Source: Natronohydrobacter thiooxidans (GTDB taxonomy: Bacteria > Pseudomonadota > Alphaproteobacteria > Rhodobacterales > Rhodobacteraceae). Taken from it: a stretch of 64,000 bases of DNA. The stretch is taken from the NCBI RefSeq assembly GCF_001884735.1, contig NZ_MJAP01000034.1, positions 124,001-188,000 of the forward strand. Direction: 5' to 3'. Shown piece after piece: positions 53,397-62,768 of this stretch; position 1 is the stretch's first letter; the number at the start of each line of letters is the position of its first letter. The translations under genes were made by a program, and so were the position numbers. Below the pieces are notes generated by a model that saw only the letters and a program-made list of their open reading frames with translations, had not been told where the DNA came from and ran no database searches.

Positions 53397-54707
53397 CTAC
53401 GAAACGTAGGGTGCGTGCTCAGCACGCACCCTACCTGCCACCGCATCTATCGCCGCCAGCGTCCGCGCGCTGGCCCCGCCATGTTCCGCCAGAAACCGCG
53501 CAATCGCCGCCTGATCCGCCTGCGCCTCTTGCCGCAATTCCGCCAGCAACGCGGGCAGATCCGGCACGCTCACCGCGATCCCCGCGGCTTCGGCCTCGAC
53601 AAACGGATATTCAATCGTCCATGTCACCGGCCCGGTCAGCACCGGCTTGCCCAGACTCAGCGCCTCGATGATATTATGCGCCCCCTTGGGCGTGAACCCC
53701 GCCCCCACGATCACCCGATCCGCCAGCGCAAGGTAGAAATACATCTCGCCGAAACTGTCGCCCACCAGCACATCAACTCCGTCGAGCGGCGCTGTCGCCG
53801 CCAGATCCGCGTCCAGACACTGGCTGCGCCGCGCCACAAGCAGCCCCGCGCCCTCCAGCCCTTGGACCACCGCATCAAACCGCTCCGGCGCGCGCGGGAC
53901 ATAGACGAAAAGCGGCGCCTCCGCGCCCTGCATCTGCAGGATCAGATCGCGGTAAAGTGCTTCCTCATCCGCAACCCCGCTGGCAATGGTGATGACCTCG
54001 CGCCCGCCAATTTGGCCGCGCAGCGCGGCCCCCGCGTCCAGATGCGCCGGCGGAATCGGCTGGTCAAAGCGCAGCTCCCCCGTGACCTGCAGATTGCGCA
54101 GACCGACCGAGCGGAACCGCTGCGCCTGCAATTGCGATTTCACGAAAGCCCCGTCAATCGCCCCGATCAGCCGCTGGCGCAGCCGCAAGCCCCGCCCGTC
54201 GCGCGCCAGCGGCCCTTCAGCATATTGCGCATTGCATAAGTACAGCGGCACCCCCATCGCGCGGCAGGTGAAGATCATCTCGGGCCAGATCTCGACCTCC
54301 AGCGGCAGCCCGATCCGGGGGCGGCAGGCACGCAGAAACCGGCGCAGCGCGAAGGGCATGTCGAACGGCGCCCAGACCACCGCCACCTGCCCGCGCGCGA
54401 TCTCGGGCGCAAACAGCCGCTGCGTCTCGCGCCGCCCGGCAGGGGTGATATTGGTGACAATCACCCGGTCGCCCCGCGCCAGCATCAACCGGATCAGCCC
54501 CTGCGCCGAGCGGATTTCACCAAGGCTGACCGCATGCACCCAGATCGCGCCCTGCGGCAGCGGGGCCGGATAAAACCCGAAGCGTTCCGCGATATGGCGG
54601 CTGTAATCGGCATCGCGCCGCCCGCGCCGCCACAGATACAGCAGCACCAGCGGCCAGAGCAGCAGCCAGGCCAGCCGGTAGCCCCAGAGCGCCAGGCGCA
54701 GGATCAT
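53397..54707 (-). CDS. KDO transferase, second copy
   Basis: 436 residues. N-terminal membrane helix (MILRLALWGYRLAWLLLWPL, about 5-25) and the WaaA/KdtA glycosyltransferase core: WVHAVSLGEIRSAQGLIRLM with the catalytic Glu, VWAPFDMPFALRRFL, PLEVEIWPEMIFTC and GDSFGEMYFYLALA, VGAGFTPKGAHNIIEA. It should move KDO onto lipid A or a related acceptor. The last codons (RAEHAPYVS) are made by the palindromic repeat at 53406, which also separates it from convergent glyS. Overlaps the next waaA-type gene by four bases. Confidence 0.85.
   Translation of the reverse strand: MILRLALWGYRLAWLLLWPLVLLYLWRRGRRDADYSRHIAERFGFYPAPLPQGAIWVHAVSLGEIRSAQGLIRLMLARGDRVIVTNITPAGRRETQRLFAPEIARGQVAVVWAPFDMPFALRRFLRACRPRIGLPLEVEIWPEMIFTCRAMGVPLYLCNAQYAEGPLARDGRGLRLRQRLIGAIDGAFVKSQLQAQRFRSVGLRNLQVTGELRFDQPIPPAHLDAGAALRGQIGGREVITIASGVADEEALYRDLILQMQGAEAPLFVYVPRAPERFDAVVQGLEGAGLLVARRSQCLDADLAATAPLDGVDVLVGDSFGEMYFYLALADRVIVGAGFTPKGAHNIIEALSLGKPVLTGPVTWTIEYPFVEAEAAGIAVSVPDLPALLAELRQEAQADQAAIARFLAEHGGASARTLAAIDAVAGRVRAEHAPYVS
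53406..53434. repeat. Dispersed palindromic repeat, copy 2
   Basis: GTAGGGTGCGTGCT and AGCACGCACCCTAC are exact reverse complements around one C. It lies across the 3' end of the leftward KDO transferase gene and just past the glyS stop; a strong hairpin either way. Same element as at 44253. Confidence 0.92.
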
Positions 54708-55963
54708 GCCCGCCCCTCCATCAGCGCCAGCAGATCGCGCGCCAGACGCGCCGCATCGGCGCGCGCGGCCTCGACCAGCGCGGTTGCGTCGCGTGGCGGG
54801 GCAGGGGATTGCAGCGCCTGCGCCAGTTCCCCGGCGGTGATCTGCCGCGCCAGCCCCTCGGCCTGCAATTGCGCATAGTCAGTGGCGAAATTCGCGGTGT
54901 TCGGCCCGTGCAGCACCGGCAGGCCCAGACAGATCGCCTCCCAGGGGTTATGCCCCTCGACGGGACCAAAAGAGCCGCCGATCAGCGCGCGACTGGCCAG
55001 CCGATACCAGAGCCCCATCTCGCCGAATGTATCGGCCAGCCAGATCGCCATGTCCGGCCCCGGCACGCCACCCGCGCTGCGCAGCGCATAGGGCAGCCCG
55101 GCGGCGTCAAGCGCCTGCAGGATCTCGGGCGCACGACCGGGCAGGCGGGGGGCAAGGATCAGCAGCCAGTCTGGGTCTTGCGCAAAAAGCTCTGCCTGCG
55201 CGGGCAGCGCTGCGGCCTCGTCTTCCGGGTGGGTCGGGGCCGCGACCCAGATCCTGCGCCCCGCCAGATGCGCGCGCAATAGCGCAAGCTCCGTTTGATC
55301 CACCGCCAGCGGCGCAGCAGCGGGTTTGAGCGCGCGCATCACCCGCACCGCGCGCCCCGAGAGCGCGCCGATATGCGCCGCACTCTGCGCGTCCTGCGCC
55401 GCGATCAGTGCGAAACGGCGCAGCATGTCGCGGTAAAGACCGCGCGCGCGCTTGCGCCGCGCCAGCGCGCGCGCATTCATCCGCGCATTGACATAGGCCA
55501 GCGGTACGCCGCGCGCGGCCGTGTCGCAGATCAGACCGGGCCAGAGATCCTGCTCGGACCAGATCGCCAGATCGGGCCGCCAGTGATCCAGAAAGCGCTG
55601 CGTATAATCCGCCACATCCAGCGGCAGCGACTGATGCACCACGCGGGGCGGCAGATTCGCAGCCATCACGGCACTGGCCGACCGCGCGGTCGAGGTGACA
55701 AGCACCGATACACCGGGCCGCGCCTCCTGCAGCGCCGAGATCAGCGGGCGCAGCGCCAGCACCTCGCCCAGCCCCACAGCATGCAGCCAGATCAGCGTGC
55801 CCTCGGGCCGGGGCAGACTGGCGCGGCCCTGTTTCTCGCCCATGCGCGCGGGGTCTTCCTTGCCCTGCCGCAGCCTGCGCCGCAGCGCCAGTTCCGCCAG
55901 CGGGCGCAGCAGCGGCCGCGCCGCGAGATAGAGGCGCATCTGCCAGCCGTCACGCCTGCTCAT
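54704..55963 (-). CDS. waaA: KDO transferase (WaaA/KdtA)
   Basis: 419 residues; adds KDO to the lipid A precursor at the inner membrane. LIWLHAVGLGEVLALRPLIS with the catalytic Glu, VVHQSLPLDVADYTQRFLDH, AIWSEQDLWPGLI and GLWYRLASRALIGGSFGPVE, GHNPWEAICLGLPVLHGP are typical. Its N-terminus, EKQGRASLPRPEGTLIW, is the standard form. GAGGGGCGG precedes the ATG. The second, divergent copy follows immediately (ATGA overlap), so two KDO transferases are made together. Confidence 0.88.
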   Translation of the reverse strand: MSRRDGWQMRLYLAARPLLRPLAELALRRRLRQGKEDPARMGEKQGRASLPRPEGTLIWLHAVGLGEVLALRPLISALQEARPGVSVLVTSTARSASAVMAANLPPRVVHQSLPLDVADYTQRFLDHWRPDLAIWSEQDLWPGLICDTAARGVPLAYVNARMNARALARRKRARGLYRDMLRRFALIAAQDAQSAAHIGALSGRAVRVMRALKPAAAPLAVDQTELALLRAHLAGRRIWVAAPTHPEDEAAALPAQAELFAQDPDWLLILAPRLPGRAPEILQALDAAGLPYALRSAGGVPGPDMAIWLADTFGEMGLWYRLASRALIGGSFGPVEGHNPWEAICLGLPVLHGPNTANFATDYAQLQAEGLARQITAGELAQALQSPAPPRDATALVEAARADAARLARDLLALMEGRA

Positions 55964-56187
55964 GCTGCGCCGCCCCTCGCGCGGGCGGCGGCTGGTCGGT
56001 CACAGCGGTCGGCTACTCTCTGGATCATGGCGCGGCTCATATCACCTGCCAGTGAAGTGGTCGAGAACCAAAGCCGCCCCGCGCCCCTTAGCATTACTGC
56101 AGCTTTGGCCACGGTCACGAATTAGCTGCGAAAGAAGTTTCCAAACCGCTTGCAATAAGGGAGTTTCTCGATTTATGTGGGTTTCAT

Positions 56188-56199
56188 GTTAGGGCTAAC
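56188..56199. promoter_or_regulatory. Palindrome upstream of the glycogen operon
   Basis: GTTAG-GG-CTAAC is a perfect inverted repeat 43 bases before the alpha-glucosidase ATG. A LacI-type operator is possible, but it is short and no regulator gene is in the window. Confidence 0.25.
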
Positions 56200-56242
56200 G
56201 CCCGCGCGTTTGGAAATTTCCCAGGGAAGGGCGACAGCAACA

Positions 56243-57841
56243 ATGCTCAAGGCACAGGACTGGTGGCGCGGATCGGTCACCTATCAGATTTACCCCCGCT
56301 CCTTCATGGATAGCGACGGCGACGGGATCGGCGATCTCAAGGGCATTACCGAACGGCTGGATCATGTCGCCTCGCTTGGCGTCGATGCGATCTGGCTCTC
56401 GCCGATCTTCACCTCGCCGATGAAGGATATGGGCTATGATGTCTCGGACTATACCGGCATCGACCCGTCTTTCGGCACGATGGAGGATTTCGACGCGCTG
56501 ATCGAAAAAGCCCATGGGCTCGGGCTGAAAGTCATCATTGATCAGGTGCTGTCGCATGCCTCCGACCAGCATCCGTTCTTCATCGAGAGCCGGTCCTCGC
56601 GCGACAATCCCAAGGCCGACTGGTTCGTCTGGGCCAATCCCAAGCCCGATGGCTCGCCGCCCAATAACTGGCAGGCCATTTTCGGCGGGCCGGGCTGGGA
56701 ATGGGATGCACGGCGCAAGCAATACTACCTGCACAACTTCCTGCGCGAACAGCCCGACTGGAACCTGCATAACCCCGAGGTGCAGGATTATCTCTTGGGC
56801 ACCATGCGCTTCTGGCTGGAACGTGGCGTAGACGGGTTCCGCCTCGATACGGTCAATTTCTACTTCCATGACAAGCATCTGCGCGACAATCCGGCGAATT
56901 TCCTGCCCTGGGGGATGGATGCCTTCCGCCCCTATGACATGCAATATTGCCTGTTCTCCAAGAACCAGCCCGAGAATCTGGCCTTTGTCGAACGCATCCG
57001 CGCGCTTCTGGATGAATTCGACGCACGCACCACTGTGGGCGAGGTCGGCGACAGCCATCATTCCATCGAGCTGATGGGCCAGTATACTTCCGGAAAACGC
57101 CTGCATATGGCCTATTCCTTCGAGATGCTGGGGCCGAATTTCTCGCCCGATCATTTCCGCTCGCGGATTGAAGAGTTCTTCAGGAAAGCCCCCACCGGCT
57201 GGCCTTGCTGGGCGTTTTCCAACCATGACGTGCCGCGCCATGTCGGCCGCTGGCTGCCCCATGCGCAGGACAGCGATGCGCTTGCCAAACAGGCAGCGGC
57301 GATGCTGCTGGCTTTCCGTGGCTCGATCTGCCTCTATCAGGGCGAGGAACTGGGGCAGGTGGACACAGATCTGGAATTCCACGAACTGACCGACCCCGAA
57401 GGCATCAATTTCTGGCCCGATCACAAGGGCCGCGATGGCTGCCGAACGCCGATGGTCTGGGAAGCCTCTGCCGCCAATGCCGGATTCTCGCAGGCCAACG
57501 CGACCTGGCTGCCGGTGAAGGCGCCGCAGGCCGCGCGCGCGGTCGATACGCAATCGGGGCCGGACTCGGTGCTGAATTTCTACCGCCAGATGCTCGCCCT
57601 GCGCCGCTCCGAGGCCGATCTGCAAGAGGGCAGCATGGCCTTTCTCGACCTGCCCGACCCGATTCTGGGCTTCACACGCGGCGAGGGGCTGGTCTGTCTT
57701 TACAACCTGTCGCCGAATGACGCCGAATGTGAAACCAATGAAACGCTTGCGCCACTGCTGTCGCAAGGTGTTACACTGGGCGGGGACAGGATTGCTTTCG
57801 CGCCCAATGGTTTCGTAATCGCCCGCAAGACGGCTGCATAA
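56243..57841 (+). CDS. GH13 alpha-glucosidase
   Basis: 532 residues; oligo-1,6-/alpha-glucosidase-like enzyme without signal peptide. VTYQIYPRSFMDSDGDGIGD, QVLSHASDQHPFF, the nucleophile in VDGFRLDTVNFY, acid/base TVGEVGD and FSNHDVPRHVGR give all GH13 catalytic regions. Start at MLKAQDWWRGS; ribosome site GGGAAGGG. An in-frame ATG 22 codons upstream adds an improbable leader. First gene of the glycogen operon; it may hydrolyse maltose or trehalose-type sugars feeding glycogen. Confidence 0.88.
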   Translation: MLKAQDWWRGSVTYQIYPRSFMDSDGDGIGDLKGITERLDHVASLGVDAIWLSPIFTSPMKDMGYDVSDYTGIDPSFGTMEDFDALIEKAHGLGLKVIIDQVLSHASDQHPFFIESRSSRDNPKADWFVWANPKPDGSPPNNWQAIFGGPGWEWDARRKQYYLHNFLREQPDWNLHNPEVQDYLLGTMRFWLERGVDGFRLDTVNFYFHDKHLRDNPANFLPWGMDAFRPYDMQYCLFSKNQPENLAFVERIRALLDEFDARTTVGEVGDSHHSIELMGQYTSGKRLHMAYSFEMLGPNFSPDHFRSRIEEFFRKAPTGWPCWAFSNHDVPRHVGRWLPHAQDSDALAKQAAAMLLAFRGSICLYQGEELGQVDTDLEFHELTDPEGINFWPDHKGRDGCRTPMVWEASAANAGFSQANATWLPVKAPQAARAVDTQSGPDSVLNFYRQMLALRRSEADLQEGSMAFLDLPDPILGFTRGEGLVCLYNLSPNDAECETNETLAPLLSQGVTLGGDRIAFAPNGFVIARKTAA

Positions 57842-57851
57842 GGAATTGCTC

Positions 57852-60047
57852 ATGACCGACGCTCTGCCGCCGCATATGACCTCGGATGATCTGGAGCGAC
57901 TGATGCAGGGCCGTCATGACCGACCCTTTGACGTGCTCGGCCTGCATGATCATGGGGGCAAGCGCTGGCTTGTGGCGATGGCACCGGGGGCAGAGGCACT
58001 GGAGGCGAAATTCGCCCGCAAGAACGTCGCGCTCCAGCGCCTTGCCGGGCCGGTTTTTGCCGCCTCCGTGCCGAAGTCGAAACATCCCTACAGTCTGCGT
58101 GCAAGCTATGCCGATGGCGCGGTCTGGGACCATGACGATCCCTACCGTTTCGGCCCTTGCTTGGGCGAGTTGGACCAGTATCTTCTGGGTGAGGGCACGC
58201 ATCGCCAGATCTGGCAGGCGCTGGGCGCACATGTCACCACGCATGAGGGCGTGACGGGCGTCCATTTCGCACTCTGGGCCCCGAACGCGCAGCGCGTCTC
58301 CGTGCTGGGGGATTTCAACCACTGGAACGGCGCGCAATTCCCGATGCGGCGCGTCGGGCATACCGGCGTCTGGGAATTGTTCATCCCCGCCCTCGGCGAG
58401 GGCGTGATCTACAAATACGAGTTGATCACGGCGCATGGCCATGTCGCGCAGAAGGCCGATCCGGTAGGATTCGGCGCTCAGCATCCCCCCGCCACGGCCT
58501 CGGTGGTGCGCGATATCTCGGGCTACGCCTGGCGCGATGACGCATGGATGAAAAGCCGCGCCATCACCAACCGCCGCGATGCGCCAATCTCGATCTACGA
58601 GGTGCATCTGGGATCGTGGAAACGCCGCTGGGAAGAAGATGGCCGCCCGCTTTCCTACCGCGAACTCGCCACCGAACTGGTGGAATATGCCGTGGATATG
58701 GGCTTCACCCATCTCGAATTCCTGCCCGTCAGCGAATTTCCCTTCGATGGCTCCTGGGGTTATCAGCCCGTGGGCCTCTATGCCCCCACGATCCGTTTCG
58801 GCCCGCCGCATGAATTCCGCGATCTGGTGGAAGCGGCGCATAAGGCCGGGCTTGGCGTGATCCTTGACTGGGTGCCGGGGCATTTCCCGACCGACGCGCA
58901 TGGGCTGGCGCAGTTCGATGGCACGCATCTTTATGAACATTCCGACCCGCGCGAAGGCTTCCATCAGGACTGGAACACGCTGATCTACAATTACGGCCGC
59001 ACCGAGGTGCGCAATTTCCTGACCGCCAATGCGCTCTATTGGTTCAAGGAATACCATATCGACGGGCTGCGCGTGGATGCGGTGGCTTCCATGCTCTACC
59101 GCGATTATTCGCGCAAAGATGGCGAATGGATCCCCAACCACATGGGCGGGCGCGAGAATTTCGAGGCCATCGCCTTCATGCGCGAGATGAATACCGTCGC
59201 CTATGGCGAGGCTGATGGCATCATGACCATCGCCGAGGAATCAACCGCCTTTCCCGGGGTCTCCAGCCCGGTCGATACCGGCGGGCTTGGCTTTGGGTTC
59301 AAATGGAACATGGGCTGGATGAATGACACGCTGCGCTATATCCAAAAAGACCCGATCTATCGCAGCTATGATCATCATCTGATGACCTTCCCGATCGACT
59401 GGGCCTGGACCGAGAATTTCATCCTGCCGATCAGCCATGACGAGGTGGTGCATGGCAAGGGCGCGATGATCGACAAGATGCCCGGCAATGAATGGGAGAA
59501 ATTCGCGAATCTGCGCGCCTATTACGGCTATATGTGGGGCTTCCCCGGCAAGAAACTTCTCTTCATGGGCTGCGAAATCGCGCAATATGGCGAATGGAAC
59601 CATGACAGATCGGTGGATTGGGACGCGCTCGCGGGCGAGAACCATCGCGGCGTTCAGGCATTGGTGCGCGATCTGAACCGCGTCTATCGCGACACGCCCG
59701 CGCTCTACCGGCGCGATTGCGAGGCGCCGGGATTCCAATGGATCGCCAATGACCCGTCGATCTCGAAACTCGCCTTCGCACGCTACGGGCTGGAAGGCGA
59801 CGCGCCGGTGCTGGTGATCTGCAATTTCACCCCCATCGAGCGCAGCGACCTGCCCGTGGGCGTGCCCGCCGCAGGGCATTGGGAGGAAGTGCTCAACACC
59901 GATGCCGCGATCTATGGCGGCGGCAATCGCGGCAATATGGGGGGCTGCGACACGCTGGCCGAAGACTGCGACGGCATGGCGCAACATATCCGCATCACAC
60001 TGCCGCCGCTTGCGACGGTGATATTCCGCCTTCGGGCAAAGGATTGA
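57852..60047 (+). CDS. glgB: Glycogen branching enzyme
   Basis: 731 residues, normal length. N-terminal CBM48-like domains (VLGLHDHGGKRWLVAM; FALWAPNAQRVSVLGDFNHW), then GH13 barrel: YQPVGLYAPTIRFG, nucleophile in IDGLRVDAVASMLYRDY, acid/base in TIAEESTAFPG, and PISHDEVVHGKG. Makes alpha-1,6 branches. ATG at 57852 (AAGGA upstream), 10 bases after the alpha-glucosidase. Confidence 0.97.
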   Translation: MTDALPPHMTSDDLERLMQGRHDRPFDVLGLHDHGGKRWLVAMAPGAEALEAKFARKNVALQRLAGPVFAASVPKSKHPYSLRASYADGAVWDHDDPYRFGPCLGELDQYLLGEGTHRQIWQALGAHVTTHEGVTGVHFALWAPNAQRVSVLGDFNHWNGAQFPMRRVGHTGVWELFIPALGEGVIYKYELITAHGHVAQKADPVGFGAQHPPATASVVRDISGYAWRDDAWMKSRAITNRRDAPISIYEVHLGSWKRRWEEDGRPLSYRELATELVEYAVDMGFTHLEFLPVSEFPFDGSWGYQPVGLYAPTIRFGPPHEFRDLVEAAHKAGLGVILDWVPGHFPTDAHGLAQFDGTHLYEHSDPREGFHQDWNTLIYNYGRTEVRNFLTANALYWFKEYHIDGLRVDAVASMLYRDYSRKDGEWIPNHMGGRENFEAIAFMREMNTVAYGEADGIMTIAEESTAFPGVSSPVDTGGLGFGFKWNMGWMNDTLRYIQKDPIYRSYDHHLMTFPIDWAWTENFILPISHDEVVHGKGAMIDKMPGNEWEKFANLRAYYGYMWGFPGKKLLFMGCEIAQYGEWNHDRSVDWDALAGENHRGVQALVRDLNRVYRDTPALYRRDCEAPGFQWIANDPSISKLAFARYGLEGDAPVLVICNFTPIERSDLPVGVPAAGHWEEVLNTDAAIYGGGNRGNMGGCDTLAEDCDGMAQHIRITLPPLATVIFRLRAKD

Positions 60048-60075
60048 TTGACCCAAAGGTTCAGGGAGGACTGGG

Positions 60076-61335
60076 ATGGCTGAAACTTCAAGACTGGCAC
60101 AGCGCTCGATGGCATTCGTGCTGGCGGGCGGGCGCGGCTCGCGGCTGAAGGAACTGACCGACAACCGGGTGAAACCGGCGGTCTATTTCGGTGGCAAGAC
60201 CCGCATCATCGACTTCGCACTCTCGAACGCGCTGAATTCGGGCGTCCGCCGCATGGCGTTGGCCACACAATACAAGGCGCATTCCCTGATCCGGCACTGC
60301 CAGCGCGGCTGGAACTTCTTTCGCGCCGAGCGCAATGAATATCTCGATATCCTGCCCGCCTCGCAGCGCATGGGCGAGGAGATGTGGTATCGCGGCACCG
60401 CCGATGCCGTGACCCAGAATATCGACATCATCGACAGCTACGGCATTGAATATATTATCCTTCTGGCCGGTGATCACATCTACAAGATGGATTACGAGCT
60501 GATGCTGCGCCAGCATGTCACGCAAAAGGCCGATGTGACGGTCGGCTGCCTCACCGTCCCGCGCGAGGAAGCGACCGCTTTCGGCGTCATGGCCGTGGAT
60601 GACGACAGCCGCATCACGTCCTTTCTGGAAAAGCCCAAAGATCCGCCCGCCATGCCCGGCCACCCGGACAAGGCGCTGGCCTCGATGGGGATCTATGTCT
60701 TCACCTGGTCCTTCCTGCGCGACCTGCTTCTGCGCGATGCCGAAGACCCCAATTCCAGTCATGATTTCGGCAATGACCTGATCCCCGAGATCGTGAAAAA
60801 CGGCAAAGCGGTCGCGCATAAATTCGACGATTCCTGCGTGCGCGATCCCGGCGCCGAGGCCTATTGGCGCGATGTCGGCACGATTGATGCCTTCTGGCAG
60901 GCCAATATCGACCTGACCGATTTCACGCCGACCCTCGATCTGTGGGACAAGAACTGGCCGATCTGGACCTATTCCGAATCCGTGCCGCCCGCGAAATTCA
61001 TCCATGACGAGAAGGACCGCCGCGGCATGGCGATTTCCTCGATGGTCTCGGGGGGCTGCATCATCTCGGGGACGGAAGTGCGCAATTCGCTTCTGTTCAC
61101 GCAGGTCCATACCAATTCCTATGCGGTGCTCGATCATGCGGTGGTCCTGCCGCATGTCGTGGTCAACCGTTCGGCGCGGCTCAGGAAATGCGTGATCGAC
61201 CGGGGCGTGGTCATTCCGGCAGGGCTTGTGGTCGGCGAAGACCCGGTGGAAGATGCGAAACATTTCCGCGTCACCGAGAAAGGGATTACCTTGATCACCA
61301 AACCCATGATCGATGCATGGAAAGCCGCACAGTGA
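60076..61335 (+). CDS. glgC: Glucose-1-phosphate adenylyltransferase
   Basis: 419 residues; rate-setting step making ADP-glucose. N-terminal nucleotidyltransferase signature [20 protein letters not shown] and [14 protein letters not shown], catalytic core ISLLAGDH-like [14 protein letters not shown], and a C-terminal left-handed beta-helix ([17 protein letters not shown]). AGGGAGGA precedes the ATG. Typically activated by sugar phosphates in this group. Overlaps glgA by four bases (GTGA). Confidence 0.97.
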   Translation: MAETSRLAQRSMAFVLAGGRGSRLKELTDNRVKPAVYFGGKTRIIDFALSNALNSGVRRMALATQYKAHSLIRHCQRGWNFFRAERNEYLDILPASQRMGEEMWYRGTADAVTQNIDIIDSYGIEYIILLAGDHIYKMDYELMLRQHVTQKADVTVGCLTVPREEATAFGVMAVDDDSRITSFLEKPKDPPAMPGHPDKALASMGIYVFTWSFLRDLLLRDAEDPNSSHDFGNDLIPEIVKNGKAVAHKFDDSCVRDPGAEAYWRDVGTIDAFWQANIDLTDFTPTLDLWDKNWPIWTYSESVPPAKFIHDEKDRRGMAISSMVSGGCIISGTEVRNSLLFTQVHTNSYAVLDHAVVLPHVVVNRSARLRKCVIDRGVVIPAGLVVGEDPVEDAKHFRVTEKGITLITKPMIDAWKAAQ

Positions 61336-62768
61336 CACGCGTTCTGTCGGTTGCATCGGAATGCGCCCCGCTGGTGAAAACCGGCGGGCTCGCGGATGTG
61401 GCCGGCGCGCTTCCGGGGGCGCTGGCGGGCGCAGGTGTCGAAATGCGCACGCTTCTGCCGGGCTATCCCGCCGTCATGGCCACGCTGGAAGGGGCCGAGA
61501 TCTGCGCCCGCCTCCCGGACTGTTTCGGGGGCGCGGCGCGTGTCATTGCGGCCACTGCATCGGGCCTCGATCTTCTGGTGCTCGATGCCCCGCATCTCTA
61601 TGACCGGGGCGCGGGGATCTATCTCAGCGATACCGGCCGCGACTGGCCCGACAATCCCGAACGCTTCGCCGCGCTGTCATGGGTGGGTGCCGAAATCGCG
61701 GCGGGCCTGCTGCCCGACTGGCGCCCCGAGATCCTCCATGCCCATGACTGGCAGGGCGGGCTTGCCCCCTATTACATCGCGCGCGGCCCTGCGGCGGGGC
61801 AGGTGCGGAGCATCGTCACGATCCACAATATCGCCTTTCAGGGGCTGGCCCCCGCCAGCCGCCTTTCGGCCCTCAAACTCGATTCCGCCGATTTCACCCC
61901 CGAAGGCTTCGAATATTGGGGCCAGATCTCCGCGCTCAAGGCCGGGCTGATCTTCGCCGACCGGATCACCACAGTCTCGCCCACCTATGCCGAGGAACTT
62001 CTGACACCCGAATTCGGCATGGGGTTGCAGGGCGTGCTGATGGTCCGGCAGGATGTGCTCTCGGGCATCCTCAACGGCATTGACACCAGTGTCTGGTCGC
62101 CCGAACTTGACCCGCTGATCACCCCCTATGACACGCCAGCAGGCAAGGCCGCCAATAAATCCGCCCTGCGCGCCGAGTTTGGCCTGCCAGAGGCCGAAGG
62201 GCCGCTTTGCGTTGTCATCTCGCGCATGACCGAACAGAAAGGGCTCGATCTGCTCTTGCAGGCGCTGCCTGCGCTTACCGACCGGGGCGGGCAGCTTGCG
62301 GTTCTGGGCAGCGGCGATCCGGCGATGCAGGCCGCGTTCGAGCGCGCCGCGCGCCATCCCAATGTGGCCGTGCGCATCGGCTATGACGAGGCGCTGTCAC
62401 ACCGGATGATGGCGGGGGGGGATGCAATCCTTGTGCCCTCGCGCTTTGAACCCTGCGGCCTGACCCAGCTTTACGGGCTGCGCTACGGCACCCTGCCGCT
62501 GGTGGCGCTCACGGGCGGGCTGGCGGATACGGTCATCCCTGCCACGCCCGCCACGCTGGCGGCCAAGCCCGTCGCAACCGGCATCCAGTTCGCGCCGGTC
62601 ACAGCGCAGGCGCTGGCCAGCGCACTGGCCCGGCTTTGCGGGCTTTATGCCCAGCCAAAACTCTGGCGGCAGATGCAACGCAATGCTATGGCCCAGCCTG
62701 TCGGATGGGATCATTCGGCCGCTGCTTATGCGGCGCTTTACAAGGGCTTGCTTGGCATCACGACATGA
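61332..62768 (+). CDS. glgA: Glycogen synthase
   Basis: 478 residues; GT5 enzyme adding glucose from ADP-glucose. [19 protein letters not shown] carries the ADP-glucose-binding Kx[18 protein letters not shown] and [19 protein letters not shown] the acceptor/donor loops. GTG start at 61332 gives the usual beginning [18 protein letters not shown]; a longer frame starting inside glgC is not supported. Overlaps glgX by four bases. Confidence 0.96.
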   Translation: MTRVLSVASECAPLVKTGGLADVAGALPGALAGAGVEMRTLLPGYPAVMATLEGAEICARLPDCFGGAARVIAATASGLDLLVLDAPHLYDRGAGIYLSDTGRDWPDNPERFAALSWVGAEIAAGLLPDWRPEILHAHDWQGGLAPYYIARGPAAGQVRSIVTIHNIAFQGLAPASRLSALKLDSADFTPEGFEYWGQISALKAGLIFADRITTVSPTYAEELLTPEFGMGLQGVLMVRQDVLSGILNGIDTSVWSPELDPLITPYDTPAGKAANKSALRAEFGLPEAEGPLCVVISRMTEQKGLDLLLQALPALTDRGGQLAVLGSGDPAMQAAFERAARHPNVAVRIGYDEALSHRMMAGGDAILVPSRFEPCGLTQLYGLRYGTLPLVALTGGLADTVIPATPATLAAKPVATGIQFAPVTAQALASALARLCGLYAQPKLWRQMQRNAMAQPVGWDHSAAAYAALYKGLLGITT

